64,000 nt of DNA from Neolewinella agarilytica (GTDB taxonomy: Bacteria; Bacteroidota; Bacteroidia; Chitinophagales; Saprospiraceae), in the NCBI RefSeq assembly GCF_900110645.1, contig NZ_FOFB01000012.1, positions 62,001 to 126,000 on the forward strand, in the 5' to 3' direction. Shown here piece after piece: positions 34,933-42,662 of this stretch; within the stretch, counting starts at the first letter, position 1, and each line of letters begins with the position of its first letter. A model generated the notes under the pieces. It saw only the letters and a list, made by a program, of their open reading frames with translations. It had not been told where the DNA came from and did not search any database. The position numbers and the translations under genes were made by a program.

Positions 34933-35028
34933 TTAACGGGTGGTTGCAGAAGACAGGGAGAGCATTTCCAGAGGAGCAAAAGTGCAACTAAACACCAGCA
35001 AGCTGATACTCAAAAGTATACGGTACAT
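34933..35028 (-). CDS. Possible 31-residue lipoprotein
   Basis: A short frame from ATG 35028 to TAA 34933 encodes a hydrophobic N-terminus with the lipobox-like LVFSC followed by CTFAPLEMLS and a stop, shaped like a small lipoprotein or entericidin-like peptide. It sits between the VWA and LamG genes on the same strand. There is no other evidence of expression, so it may be chance. Confidence 0.3.
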   Translation of the reverse strand: MYRILLSISLLVFSCTFAPLEMLSLSSATTR

Positions 35029-35061
35029 GATGCTTGATTTATGGGTTAATTAGAGGGAATA

Positions 35062-35080
35062 CCTCCCGGCTATCGGGAGG
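35062..35080. other. Short perfect hairpin
   Basis: CCTCCCGGCTATCGGGAGG forms a 7-base stem with a 5-base loop downstream of the VWA gene. Without a clear T-run it is at best a weak terminator. Confidence 0.4.
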
Positions 35081-35136
35081 CACTTTCCGTAAAATGTACC
35101 TCCCTGGCCGGTCAAAAAACTATCCGAGAATCTGAC

Positions 35137-35889
35137 TTAATTAGCATTCATCAGCTGACTAAGCTCACAAGCCTTGCAGGAGTTGCAAACAATCTGCGGC
35201 ATCAGGTCAATATAGAGCTGAGAGGTAACCGCTGAACGAGTTGGCGTCACCAGATTAAAGCCACCTGTTTGCCCTGTCAGATCATCATAATTCTGCATAA
35301 TGCTGGCTCCAAGGTTCTGCACATCAATGAAATTGGTAAATACCGTGACCTCATTAGCAATTGCACTCGCAATTGCGTCTTTTGTCGCGGCAGTTTCGTT
35401 GGCAAAATCCCCTTGAGGATCCGAACCATCCAGTTCTTCATCACTGATGTAAAAGATGGCCCGGCAAGCTCCCTCTCGCCACGGAGCAAAATTGGACAGG
35501 TCCTCAATTGCATGGGCTCCAAGCTCAGTGGTGTAGCCTACAGGAACTACATCACTAGCTAACGGAACAGTTGTTCCCTGAGCAGTATAAATAAACTGAC
35601 GGTGACTTGTATTGAACACCGTTCCAAGCCAGGTGCCATCTACTGCCAAAAAATGGGTAACTAAATCCGTTGGACACTCCATTTTAGCAGAATCAAGTGC
35701 CGTAACTGCGGCGTTACTAATGGTATTGGCAATGGTTCCCATAGAACTACTCTGATCAATAAGGATGATCAGATCCACCATCGGCGGTCCTTCGTTACCG
35801 CCGCAGACTTCCAGGGTAAGTTCATCACAAGGTTCACAGCCCAGGAAGAAGAAAGCGAATACAAGGGTGAGGTATTTCAAAAATTTCAT
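35137..35889 (-). CDS. VWA-domain lipoprotein
   Basis: A 250-residue protein. Lipoprotein signal with lipobox FLGC at about residues 15-18. A von Willebrand A domain follows, with the metal-ion-dependent adhesion site DQSSS (in LIILIDQSSSMG) near residue 45 and a beta/alpha pattern through to about residue 225. VWA proteins of this class bind partners or ligands through Mg2+. The C-terminus contains CNSCKAC. It lies downstream of the OmpA-family gene, separated by a terminator, so it likely has its own promoter. The binding partner is unknown; the neighbouring surface proteins are candidates. Confidence 0.7.
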   Translation of the reverse strand: MKFLKYLTLVFAFFFLGCEPCDELTLEVCGGNEGPPMVDLIILIDQSSSMGTIANTISNAAVTALDSAKMECPTDLVTHFLAVDGTWLGTVFNTSHRQFIYTAQGTTVPLASDVVPVGYTTELGAHAIEDLSNFAPWREGACRAIFYISDEELDGSDPQGDFANETAATKDAIASAIANEVTVFTNFIDVQNLGASIMQNYDDLTGQTGGFNLVTPTRSAVTSQLYIDLMPQIVCNSCKACELSQLMNAN

Positions 35890-35913
35890 AGCTAAGGTTT
35901 TTTAATTGGGATG

Positions 35914-35960
35914 AAAAACGGAGAAGTACCAGCTACTGGTTAGTGCCAGCAACTTCTCCG
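35914..35960 (-). terminator. Rho-independent terminator of the OmpA-family gene
   Basis: On the minus strand, CGGAGAAGT and ACTTCTCCG arms (perfect 9-base stem, with inner pairing of CTGG/CCAG) are followed by TTTTT. It lies 26 bases after the OmpA-family stop codon. Confidence 0.75.
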
Positions 35961-35986
35961 CGAATGGGGATTTAGCGTTTAAATGA

Positions 35987-37762
35987 TTAATTACAGATCA
36001 GCTTCGCTTCGGTACGGCGGTTGATGCGGTGTTCGCTCTCGCTACAGTTCACCCCGTTGGCACAACGGTTAAGCAGACGCGTTTCTCCGTAGCCACGGGC
36101 CAGGATGCGGTCCCGGCTGACGCCCTTACCGATGATGTAATTGACGGCACTACCAGCCCGCTGTTCGCTCAGGTTCTGATTGTAGCCCTCCGTGCCCCGG
36201 CTATCCGTATGAGAGCCTAGCTCGACCCGGTCACTCGGGTTGTCTTTGAGGTATTGCACGAGGCGATCGAGCTCAAAGCGGGCTTCGGTAAGGATATCCC
36301 ACTTGTCGAGGTTGTACTTAATGTCAAGTACCGCATTGTGGGTACAGTCGAAATCATCGACACCGAGCTCAAGCTCCACGAAGAGTGTGGTGCTGCGCAC
36401 CAACCCGATAGTAGAGACGCGCTCGATATCCGACAAGCGATTTTGCTTGCTGCCAACGACGGTGTAATCCGTTCCACCATCCAGCTGAAACTTGAATTTT
36501 CCGCCACCATCGGTGTTGTCCTGAGCTACGCTGCCCGTCCGCTCACTCGTCAACCGCGCAATCACGTTGGGCTCCGGGCTACGATCGCGCTTGTTCCGCA
36601 CAACGCCTTTGAGGATAAAGCGGAGGTCTTCGTAGAAGAGTTCTTTACGGACGATGACGTCAGGTCCGAACTCAACCTCTGCAGCGGAAGCGGTAGTGGT
36701 AGCGATGCCGTAGAGCCGGCCTTCAATGACGTAGTTCCCGTGTGGGACGTCAGGAAACTCGACAATACCGTAGGCATTCGTCGTACCGGTAGATACCGGC
36801 TGGCCGTTCATATCCTTCACCACTACGTCAGCATCAGCAAGGAGCTGTTGCGTCGGCGCATCGCGGACGGTAACGATGAGCCGGTGCCCATCATTCGGAC
36901 AACAGCTGGTACATATCTCTTCCTTAACCTCCTTTGCTCCTGCGCGCGCGCCACCAAACCGATAGCGCATCGTCAAGGCTCCACCAACAGAATAAAGGTC
37001 TCCGCAAACAGGATTTTCCGGATCATTCATAACTACGTTTGGTACTGCGCCTGACCTTACCGTGTAAGGATTGGGGCTCGAATCGTAGACGTTTTCTCCA
37101 TGGCTGATTGTCATCGTACCGCCAGGCCCAACATCCAGTTGGTTGTCAAAGTGGACCTGAAAGTGGCGCATATAATACACGCTAACGCCAAGTGAAAAGC
37201 GAGGAGAAAAATCATAGTTAAGCTCCAAGTCAAGCTTAGCCGCCCATGCCGAGGTATTGAAGCCTGTATTAATGAGCTGCGGACTACCATTCGCTTCTTC
37301 ATAGACGTCACCGCCACGCAACCAGCTACGACCAACCGTTGGTGTAAGCTGGAAGGAAAAATCGGAAGGGCCCAGATAAGTCCGGTAGCTAGGACCAATG
37401 CCCACGTATTGCCGTGACAAGTTGTTTTGCTGCCGCGTTACGGGGAACGGCATACCTGCATAAAACACCTCCTCTGGAAGCAGGCTCTCAGGTCGCGTTT
37501 GAAGATTAGCATACACCAGTCGCCCACCAAAATGACGGGAGAAAAAGTAATCTGCCTTAACGTCAAAATAGTGGCCACCCCGGTATTTCAACTCGTTGTA
37601 GGGAAGGTCGAACAAGGGGTAGTCGTAACCTAAAGAGGCGGATAGGGAGAAAGGGGAGAAATTCTGGACTGGAAGAGGTGCTGTGCTTTGGCCTTTTGAA
37701 ACGTTGCTTAGCAGTAACGCCAACAGAAAAAGCAAGCCACACAGGTTTTTTTGAGGGTACAT
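35987..37762 (-). CDS. OmpA-family outer-membrane protein with beta-barrel-like N-terminus
   Basis: A 591-residue protein with a signal peptide (LCGLLFLLALLLSNVSKG). Residues about 35-280 look like an outer-membrane beta-barrel (alternating aromatic strands such as FSLGVSVYYMRHFQVHF). Residues about 295-470 hold two Cna-B/carboxypeptidase-regulatory-like modules. Residues about 480-591 are an OmpA peptidoglycan-binding domain with the typical SHTDSRGTEGYNQNLSEQRA and GYGET motifs. It links the outer membrane to peptidoglycan. Some T9SS components have related architecture, but I cannot assign it to that machine. A degenerate copy of the 18-bp element is inside. Confidence 0.8.
   Translation of the reverse strand: MYPQKNLCGLLFLLALLLSNVSKGQSTAPLPVQNFSPFSLSASLGYDYPLFDLPYNELKYRGGHYFDVKADYFFSRHFGGRLVYANLQTRPESLLPEEVFYAGMPFPVTRQQNNLSRQYVGIGPSYRTYLGPSDFSFQLTPTVGRSWLRGGDVYEEANGSPQLINTGFNTSAWAAKLDLELNYDFSPRFSLGVSVYYMRHFQVHFDNQLDVGPGGTMTISHGENVYDSSPNPYTVRSGAVPNVVMNDPENPVCGDLYSVGGALTMRYRFGGARAGAKEVKEEICTSCCPNDGHRLIVTVRDAPTQQLLADADVVVKDMNGQPVSTGTTNAYGIVEFPDVPHGNYVIEGRLYGIATTTASAAEVEFGPDVIVRKELFYEDLRFILKGVVRNKRDRSPEPNVIARLTSERTGSVAQDNTDGGGKFKFQLDGGTDYTVVGSKQNRLSDIERVSTIGLVRSTTLFVELELGVDDFDCTHNAVLDIKYNLDKWDILTEARFELDRLVQYLKDNPSDRVELGSHTDSRGTEGYNQNLSEQRAGSAVNYIIGKGVSRDRILARGYGETRLLNRCANGVNCSESEHRINRRTEAKLICN
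36936..36953 (-). repeat. Dispersed GC element, degenerate copy in the OmpA gene
   Basis: GCTCCTGCGCGCGCGCCA has three mismatches to the reverse consensus. It lies in the linker between barrel and Cna-B modules, read G-G-A-R-A-G-A. Confidence 0.4.
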
Positions 37763-37854
37763 AAGGATTTGATTTGAAGAGTGAATAGGTTTTAGTAACT
37801 ACCTCGGAGGAGATCCATCGAGGTCTGTTTTCACCCTACTATCTCTTATCCCTT

Positions 37855-37862
37855 TACTTTTG
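37855..37862 (+). promoter_or_regulatory. -7 promoter box of the second sigma operon
   Basis: TACTTTTG is a perfect TAnnTTTG match 85 bases before the ATG at 37948. No good TTTG is found at the usual -33 distance, so this is only half of the expected signal. Confidence 0.35.
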
Positions 37863-37947
37863 TGACCGCCTCTGACTTTTTTTTCTTTTCTTTGGTAAAA
37901 GAACCTCGGTGGCTGGCAACACACCAACATCAAATACAAAACCCGCA

Positions 37948-38832
37948 ATGCAGGACGATCTCGCCCTGTTTCAATACCTTCAGGTAGCCAGGACCCCAAT
38001 CCCCGGAGCAATATTTTACCGCCGGGCCAGAGCCCTTCTCTTAGCGTATGAAGCTGAACAGAAGCGGTACGGAGAAGAAATACTCAAAGCCATCAGCAAG
38101 GCATTTGCCACCTTCATCGACGCCGTACAAACCGGGGCACTCCCCCACCCCGTAAAGCACAGTTTGTGGCACACTTTTCTCGCCTTCTATAAGGCATCTA
38201 CTAAAAGACCGTTTCAGGAAAACAGCAATTCCCTCCAGGCAACCTATTTCGCCAGAGATATCCTGTTGGTCGCTATTTCAGAAGACAAAGACAACGCCTT
38301 CAACGCCATCACCACTGCTTTCAAAGCTTCATCCCAAAAGGTGATTGAACGCAAATACCCCACCCAGGCCGTTGACTTTGAAGACGTTTACCAGGAAGCA
38401 ATGATTAGTCTATTCAAAAACCCACCTTCCCCTGACAAAGCGCATACCGCCCAGCTCTTTTCCTTTTTCCGAACAATTCTCGTCCGTAGAGCAGCAGATG
38501 CCTTCCAACGTGATCAAAAAATTGACCCGCCGGAAGATTTAACAATTAATCCTTCGGAGAACCGTAACAATATCAATGATTTTACAGATCATATTATTGA
38601 AGCGAACAACCTCGCCGAGCTTTTTGGCAGTGACGACATCGACAAGATATTGACCAAGGCCCTCAACAAATTGGGCCCGGACTGCCGTTCTCTTTTAAAG
38701 TATAAGTACTTTGACCAATTAAAACAGCGCCAAATAGCCGAAAAAAAAGGTTGGAGCACTAACTCTGTAGGAACAAGAATAAGCCGGTGCCTCTCCAAAA
38801 TTAAAGACATCCTAAACGGAGGTAAGAAATAA
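37948..38832 (+). CDS. ECF-like RNA polymerase sigma factor, copy 2
   Basis: A 294-residue protein from the ATG at 37948 (MQDDLALFQYL); a GTG at 37909 is the alternative. The first about 120 residues are an extra helical domain. Then comes sigma region 2 (VDFEDVYQEAMISLFKNP ... LFSFFRTILVRRAADAF) and, at the C-terminus, region 4 (LGPDCRSLLKYKYFDQLKQ, then QIAEKKGWSTNSVGTRISRC). It is longer than usual ECF factors (about 190 residues). The anti-sigma-like gene starts four bases after its stop, and a TPR-CHAT plus subtilase pair converges on this operon. This repeats the arrangement at 19.4-24.2 kb. Confidence 0.7.
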   Translation: MQDDLALFQYLQVARTPIPGAIFYRRARALLLAYEAEQKRYGEEILKAISKAFATFIDAVQTGALPHPVKHSLWHTFLAFYKASTKRPFQENSNSLQATYFARDILLVAISEDKDNAFNAITTAFKASSQKVIERKYPTQAVDFEDVYQEAMISLFKNPPSPDKAHTAQLFSFFRTILVRRAADAFQRDQKIDPPEDLTINPSENRNNINDFTDHIIEANNLAELFGSDDIDKILTKALNKLGPDCRSLLKYKYFDQLKQRQIAEKKGWSTNSVGTRISRCLSKIKDILNGGKK

Positions 38833-38836
38833 CGTA

Positions 38837-39592
38837 ATGACTGAGCAGCAAATACAAGCCTATGTGATGGGGGAATTGCCTCCGGAAGAAGCCGCTCTGG
38901 TAGCGGAGGCGATTGCTCAGGACCCAAGCCTGGCGGCTCTCGAAGAAGAGTACAGAACCATTAAGGAAGGATTTCGAAGACAACGCGTAAAGGCCCTTCA
39001 GCAGGCAACGCTTGACTACGACAAGACGCTCCCACCACCGCCAACGCCTCCAACTTCAGGTGGTTGGGTCAGGGGCATCCGCTTTGGGTTGATTGCGCTT
39101 ATTACCGCCATTGTACTAAGCGCAGGCCTGGCGATTCAGAAAAAAGGGTACTACGCTGACGAGGCCGTCGCACAACGCTACTTTCAAGATCCACCTGATA
39201 CCCGCGTAGCTGGTGCTAATGGTGACATTGACAGCATTGGGCAGCTACGGTTTGACAACGCTATTGAACAATATTTTTCAGGCGATTATCCCGCAGCACA
39301 CGCCAACTTTGAGCAACTGGCTGATGTGGAAGGGTTCGTTGCTTCCGCAAAGCTCTACCTACCCCATGCTTCCTTTAAATTAGAAGACTATACTACGGCA
39401 GCCCTAGAGTTCGAAGCAGGCTTGCAGGACCCCAACCTTGCCCCACCAAGTCTCAGACTTTTGCGCTGGAACAATATCGTCAATGACCTCGCCCTGGGCA
39501 AAGACATTGTGCCCAGGCTCGAGGATGAGAAGTGGCCCCAAAGCTTTAAGGCCGAGGTACTCCGGGAAGAACTGGACTCCTTTTGGAGGTAA
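38837..39592 (+). CDS. Anti-sigma-like membrane protein with TPR domain, copy 2
   Basis: A 251-residue protein. The first 65 residues (MTEQQIQAYVMGELPPEEAA) match the start of the other anti-sigma candidate in style. A Pro-rich linker follows, then one membrane helix at about 82-102 (IALITAIVLSAGLAIQ), and a TPR-like periplasmic domain (about 130-235; YFSGDYPAAHANFEQL, YTTAALEFEAGL). It lies four bases downstream of the sigma factor gene. It should bind and silence the sigma factor at the membrane and could be the target of a protease. The assignment rests on order, size and architecture rather than on a named anti-sigma motif. Confidence 0.6.
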   Translation: MTEQQIQAYVMGELPPEEAALVAEAIAQDPSLAALEEEYRTIKEGFRRQRVKALQQATLDYDKTLPPPPTPPTSGGWVRGIRFGLIALITAIVLSAGLAIQKKGYYADEAVAQRYFQDPPDTRVAGANGDIDSIGQLRFDNAIEQYFSGDYPAAHANFEQLADVEGFVASAKLYLPHASFKLEDYTTAALEFEAGLQDPNLAPPSLRLLRWNNIVNDLALGKDIVPRLEDEKWPQSFKAEVLREELDSFWR

Positions 39593-39823
39593 TGGCCCCA
39601 CCATCAGCCTTTTAGTAATAGTACAGTGGAATTTAAATTATCGGTCATTGAGGTTGCCCCTCGGGGACCGGGGGCTATTGCAAGGCCATCCGCGCGTTGC
39701 GCGCGGATGAATAGTCCCAAAACGCCCGGTGCCCGGGTAAGCTTCGAGCGAGCCACGACGAAGGAGAGGCGAACCGAGAAGCGCACCAAGGGCCTCTTAA
39801 AGTGTTTAAAAACTAAACTGGTC
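39593..39823. other. Convergent intergenic region with a perfect 10-bp hairpin at 39687-39709
   Basis: CATCCGCGCG, loop TTG, CGCGCGGATG is a perfect hairpin, followed by further short GC-rich inverted sequences (GCCCGGTGCCCGGG). The 231-base region separates the convergent anti-sigma and CHAT genes and may act as a bidirectional transcription stop or be a dispersed palindromic element. No gene is seen. Confidence 0.5.
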
Positions 39824-42652
39824 TTACTGAACAAAAGAAGCCTCCAGTACTTTGCTGCTACCCGTATTGAGGAAGGCCGCCCAGTAGTAAGGATGCTCGA
39901 AGCCTTCTCCTGAGCCCAGGAAGTGAAGTTTAGCACCACGTAAAGCCTCATCTCGCCGGTCTCCGGCGGCCAATTGCTCGTAAAACCGATCAAATAGCTC
40001 GGCCTTCGATGCCTGGTTAGCGACCCATAAGGAGGAAACTACCGACCGGGCTCCCGCAATCGCTCCAGCCCGGCTCAGGCTGATAACCCCTTCTTCTTGT
40101 GCCAGTTCTCCTTCCCCCGTTCTACAGGCACTCAATACCAGTAAATCAACGTTCAGCTTTTTCGCTTCCAGATCAGGGAGACGAAGTAAGCAGTACACTC
40201 CCTTTTCCGGTAAATCAAGCACCAAAAAGGACTGGGAAATATTATCCGGAAACACCTCCCCGTGGCCGGAAAAATGGACTACTCCATAGCTGCCGAATTC
40301 AGCTTTTTCGACCAACTCACAGGCTTCCGGCCCACGCCATACATCGCTCCGGATATGTTTTTCTACGGCATCAACTTCTTGCGCTACGTAGCCCAAAGCG
40401 GCCAGGGAGATTTCCTTTCCGGAGGGTGCCATTTCGATGCTCCGGCCCTTTTCCTGAACGGGTGCGATTACCAATGCTTTAGTTCCTCCCGTATAAGCCG
40501 ATTCAAGGCGATCCCGCCAAATCCCCGCTGAGAACTCATAGTTAACCGTATGGCTCACTAATAAGTAGGGAAGTTTGTCTCCGCTTGCGGGTCTCTCCGC
40601 TGGCACTTCCTCCGTGAGCAATGCGCCAAAGGGCAGGAAAGCCAATATACCATCAGGGATTATGGTAATCCTTTGATAATCTGAATGGTTGGGCAGGACA
40701 GACGCCACCAGGCTTTCATACAAGCGGAAGGAAAGATTAAGCCGTTCCTTCTCTTTTCCCTCCCGCCATGGCCGGTCATTACTCCACTTACGCCCCTCAC
40801 CCGGTGCCGCCAGGCACGTCCCTAAGCGTTTGACCATACCGACCAGGCTATCGGTAAGAAGAGGAAGGCGTTTTATTTCAACCCCCTCTTTCGTCGCCAG
40901 GGCCACGTAGCCCGTCTCATCGCCAAGGAAGTAGTCAAGCACGATTTCATCGGCTTCCAGGGTTTTACTGATTCCTTCCAGCCCGATAAATTGCCCGTCG
41001 TATTCGTACACCGAAGTTTTCGATTGGTAAATCTCTTCCTGCTTCTTGTACATCTGAAGCTCCTGTCGATTGATTTTCTCCCCTATCTCACGCCGGGTTT
41101 TCACGTCTTTGGTTTTCCGTAGACGCCCTTTTAACGCATAAATATTCTCCCGTAAGTCCCTGACTTCCTGCAACGACTCAGTGTTTTGTCCGTCTTCTTC
41201 ATTCAATGTCCTCCGCTGGCGCTCCTGAAGAATCTGGGCCTTCCCCCGCTCCAGATAGCTGATCCCCAACTGCTGATATTTTTCATCCCCGGTTTTCTGC
41301 CATTGCTGGTAAGAAAAGTTAATCAGCCCGTCGTAAAGGGCGCGTAGCTCTGCAATTGCCTGCCGCTTAGACAGCTCGGAACGTACCCCATATCGTAAAA
41401 AACCAATGATGCTGTCTACTCTGGCTACGCTTTCGATTACGCTTTCCAGCGGAAAAGCATCCGGCCGGCTGAGGTGCAGCGTACTCATAAGTTCGGCCTG
41501 GCTAAAAATAGGATCTTTAAGTTGCTGCTTATCCAACGCGAAAGCTAAACTGGGGGATTCAGGAAAACCATGGTAGGCCGTCGCCGCAGAATCCAGGTAG
41601 CCTAGTGCCGCCAGGGTGTCTCCCTGAAACAGGGAACTCTTTGAAAAATTTTCGTAGCAGGTGCCTTGGTCAGTATAGTGCTCGTTTAGACGGTATAAGC
41701 TGAGCGCTTTACGCAAGTAAGCTTCTCCTTTTTTGTACTCCCCTCCCCTAATTAGGATTCGCCCGAGATTATTATAACTATGGCCAGTACTAAGACTCTG
41801 TGAGTCGAGTACTATATTAAGCCTCAAGCCTTTGCGGACTTCTACTTCTGCACCTTTCAGCTCCCCTTCTTTATCCGCAATTGCAAAGTAGGTTTCATAG
41901 ATATCAACAAGGGCCTTCGAATCCCAATAATTCATTGTGTCAATATTAGCAATGTACCTCTCGCCCTCCTTAATTATTTTTTTCGATTCTTCAAGCCTAT
42001 CAAGCTCTAATAACGCGTAGGCGTAACCGTCCATCAACTGGCCACAATACCTATCACGTGGAGTATCTGTTCGGCATATTTCAGCCCCCTTTTCAAAAAA
42101 GGTAAAGCTACCCGCGAAATCTCCTACGTCCCTTAAATTAACACCAACCGTACGATATAGATATACTGCCTTTGCTGCATCCCCATCGCAAAGTTCTTTT
42201 GAGTAAATAAAATCCAGTCCCTTATTCGCGAATATGTTGGAGCTGTCTCGTATTCCTAATTTAAAGTAGTTGTTCGCGATGTTAAAGTACATCTGTATAA
42301 CACGATCAAGAACAACTGTATCAGCGGCAAGGAATTGACCCAGTGCTTCTGAATATTGACGAATAGCACGACTTCTACCTCCAGGAACATCGTATAGCTG
42401 CCCTACCCGATAAGACAGATAGGCTTTTTCTACCGCCAGTGCATTCTCCTCCCGAAACAGCGAATCTCGCAGGGCTAACAACTTGGCTTTCTCTTTTTTA
42501 TTCTTATAAGACAAAGCCCGCTTGAGGACAGGTCCTTCTTCGTACTTACATAAAGTAACCTTTGATTGGGTTACCTTCTCTTCTGTTTGGCACGCGGCTA
42601 CAGTCAACAACACACAAAGGATCGTGGAAATACGGATTAGAACGTTTGCCAT
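39824..42652 (-). CDS. TPR-CHAT lipoprotein (caspase-like protease), copy 2
   Basis: A 942-residue protein when started at the ATG at 42652, giving the lipoprotein signal MANVLIRISTILCVLLTVAAC; the longer frame overlaps the upstream subtilase gene. TPR-like repeats fill about residues 80-450 (for example YNNLGRILIRGGEYKKGEAY), a coiled coil about 480-560, and the CHAT domain about 600-942. The catalytic dyad is His797 in HFSGHGE and Cys843 in LSACRTGEG, with SRAGAIAGARSVVSSLW beyond it. It lies 10 bases downstream of the subtilase gene and faces the sigma/anti-sigma pair. It is likely tethered to a membrane and cleaves a specific protein; the anti-sigma factor is the candidate by context. Confidence 0.75.
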   Translation of the reverse strand: MANVLIRISTILCVLLTVAACQTEEKVTQSKVTLCKYEEGPVLKRALSYKNKKEKAKLLALRDSLFREENALAVEKAYLSYRVGQLYDVPGGRSRAIRQYSEALGQFLAADTVVLDRVIQMYFNIANNYFKLGIRDSSNIFANKGLDFIYSKELCDGDAAKAVYLYRTVGVNLRDVGDFAGSFTFFEKGAEICRTDTPRDRYCGQLMDGYAYALLELDRLEESKKIIKEGERYIANIDTMNYWDSKALVDIYETYFAIADKEGELKGAEVEVRKGLRLNIVLDSQSLSTGHSYNNLGRILIRGGEYKKGEAYLRKALSLYRLNEHYTDQGTCYENFSKSSLFQGDTLAALGYLDSAATAYHGFPESPSLAFALDKQQLKDPIFSQAELMSTLHLSRPDAFPLESVIESVARVDSIIGFLRYGVRSELSKRQAIAELRALYDGLINFSYQQWQKTGDEKYQQLGISYLERGKAQILQERQRRTLNEEDGQNTESLQEVRDLRENIYALKGRLRKTKDVKTRREIGEKINRQELQMYKKQEEIYQSKTSVYEYDGQFIGLEGISKTLEADEIVLDYFLGDETGYVALATKEGVEIKRLPLLTDSLVGMVKRLGTCLAAPGEGRKWSNDRPWREGKEKERLNLSFRLYESLVASVLPNHSDYQRITIIPDGILAFLPFGALLTEEVPAERPASGDKLPYLLVSHTVNYEFSAGIWRDRLESAYTGGTKALVIAPVQEKGRSIEMAPSGKEISLAALGYVAQEVDAVEKHIRSDVWRGPEACELVEKAEFGSYGVVHFSGHGEVFPDNISQSFLVLDLPEKGVYCLLRLPDLEAKKLNVDLLVLSACRTGEGELAQEEGVISLSRAGAIAGARSVVSSLWVANQASKAELFDRFYEQLAAGDRRDEALRGAKLHFLGSGEGFEHPYYWAAFLNTGSSKVLEASFVQ

Positions 42653-42662
42653 GTCGTTAGCT

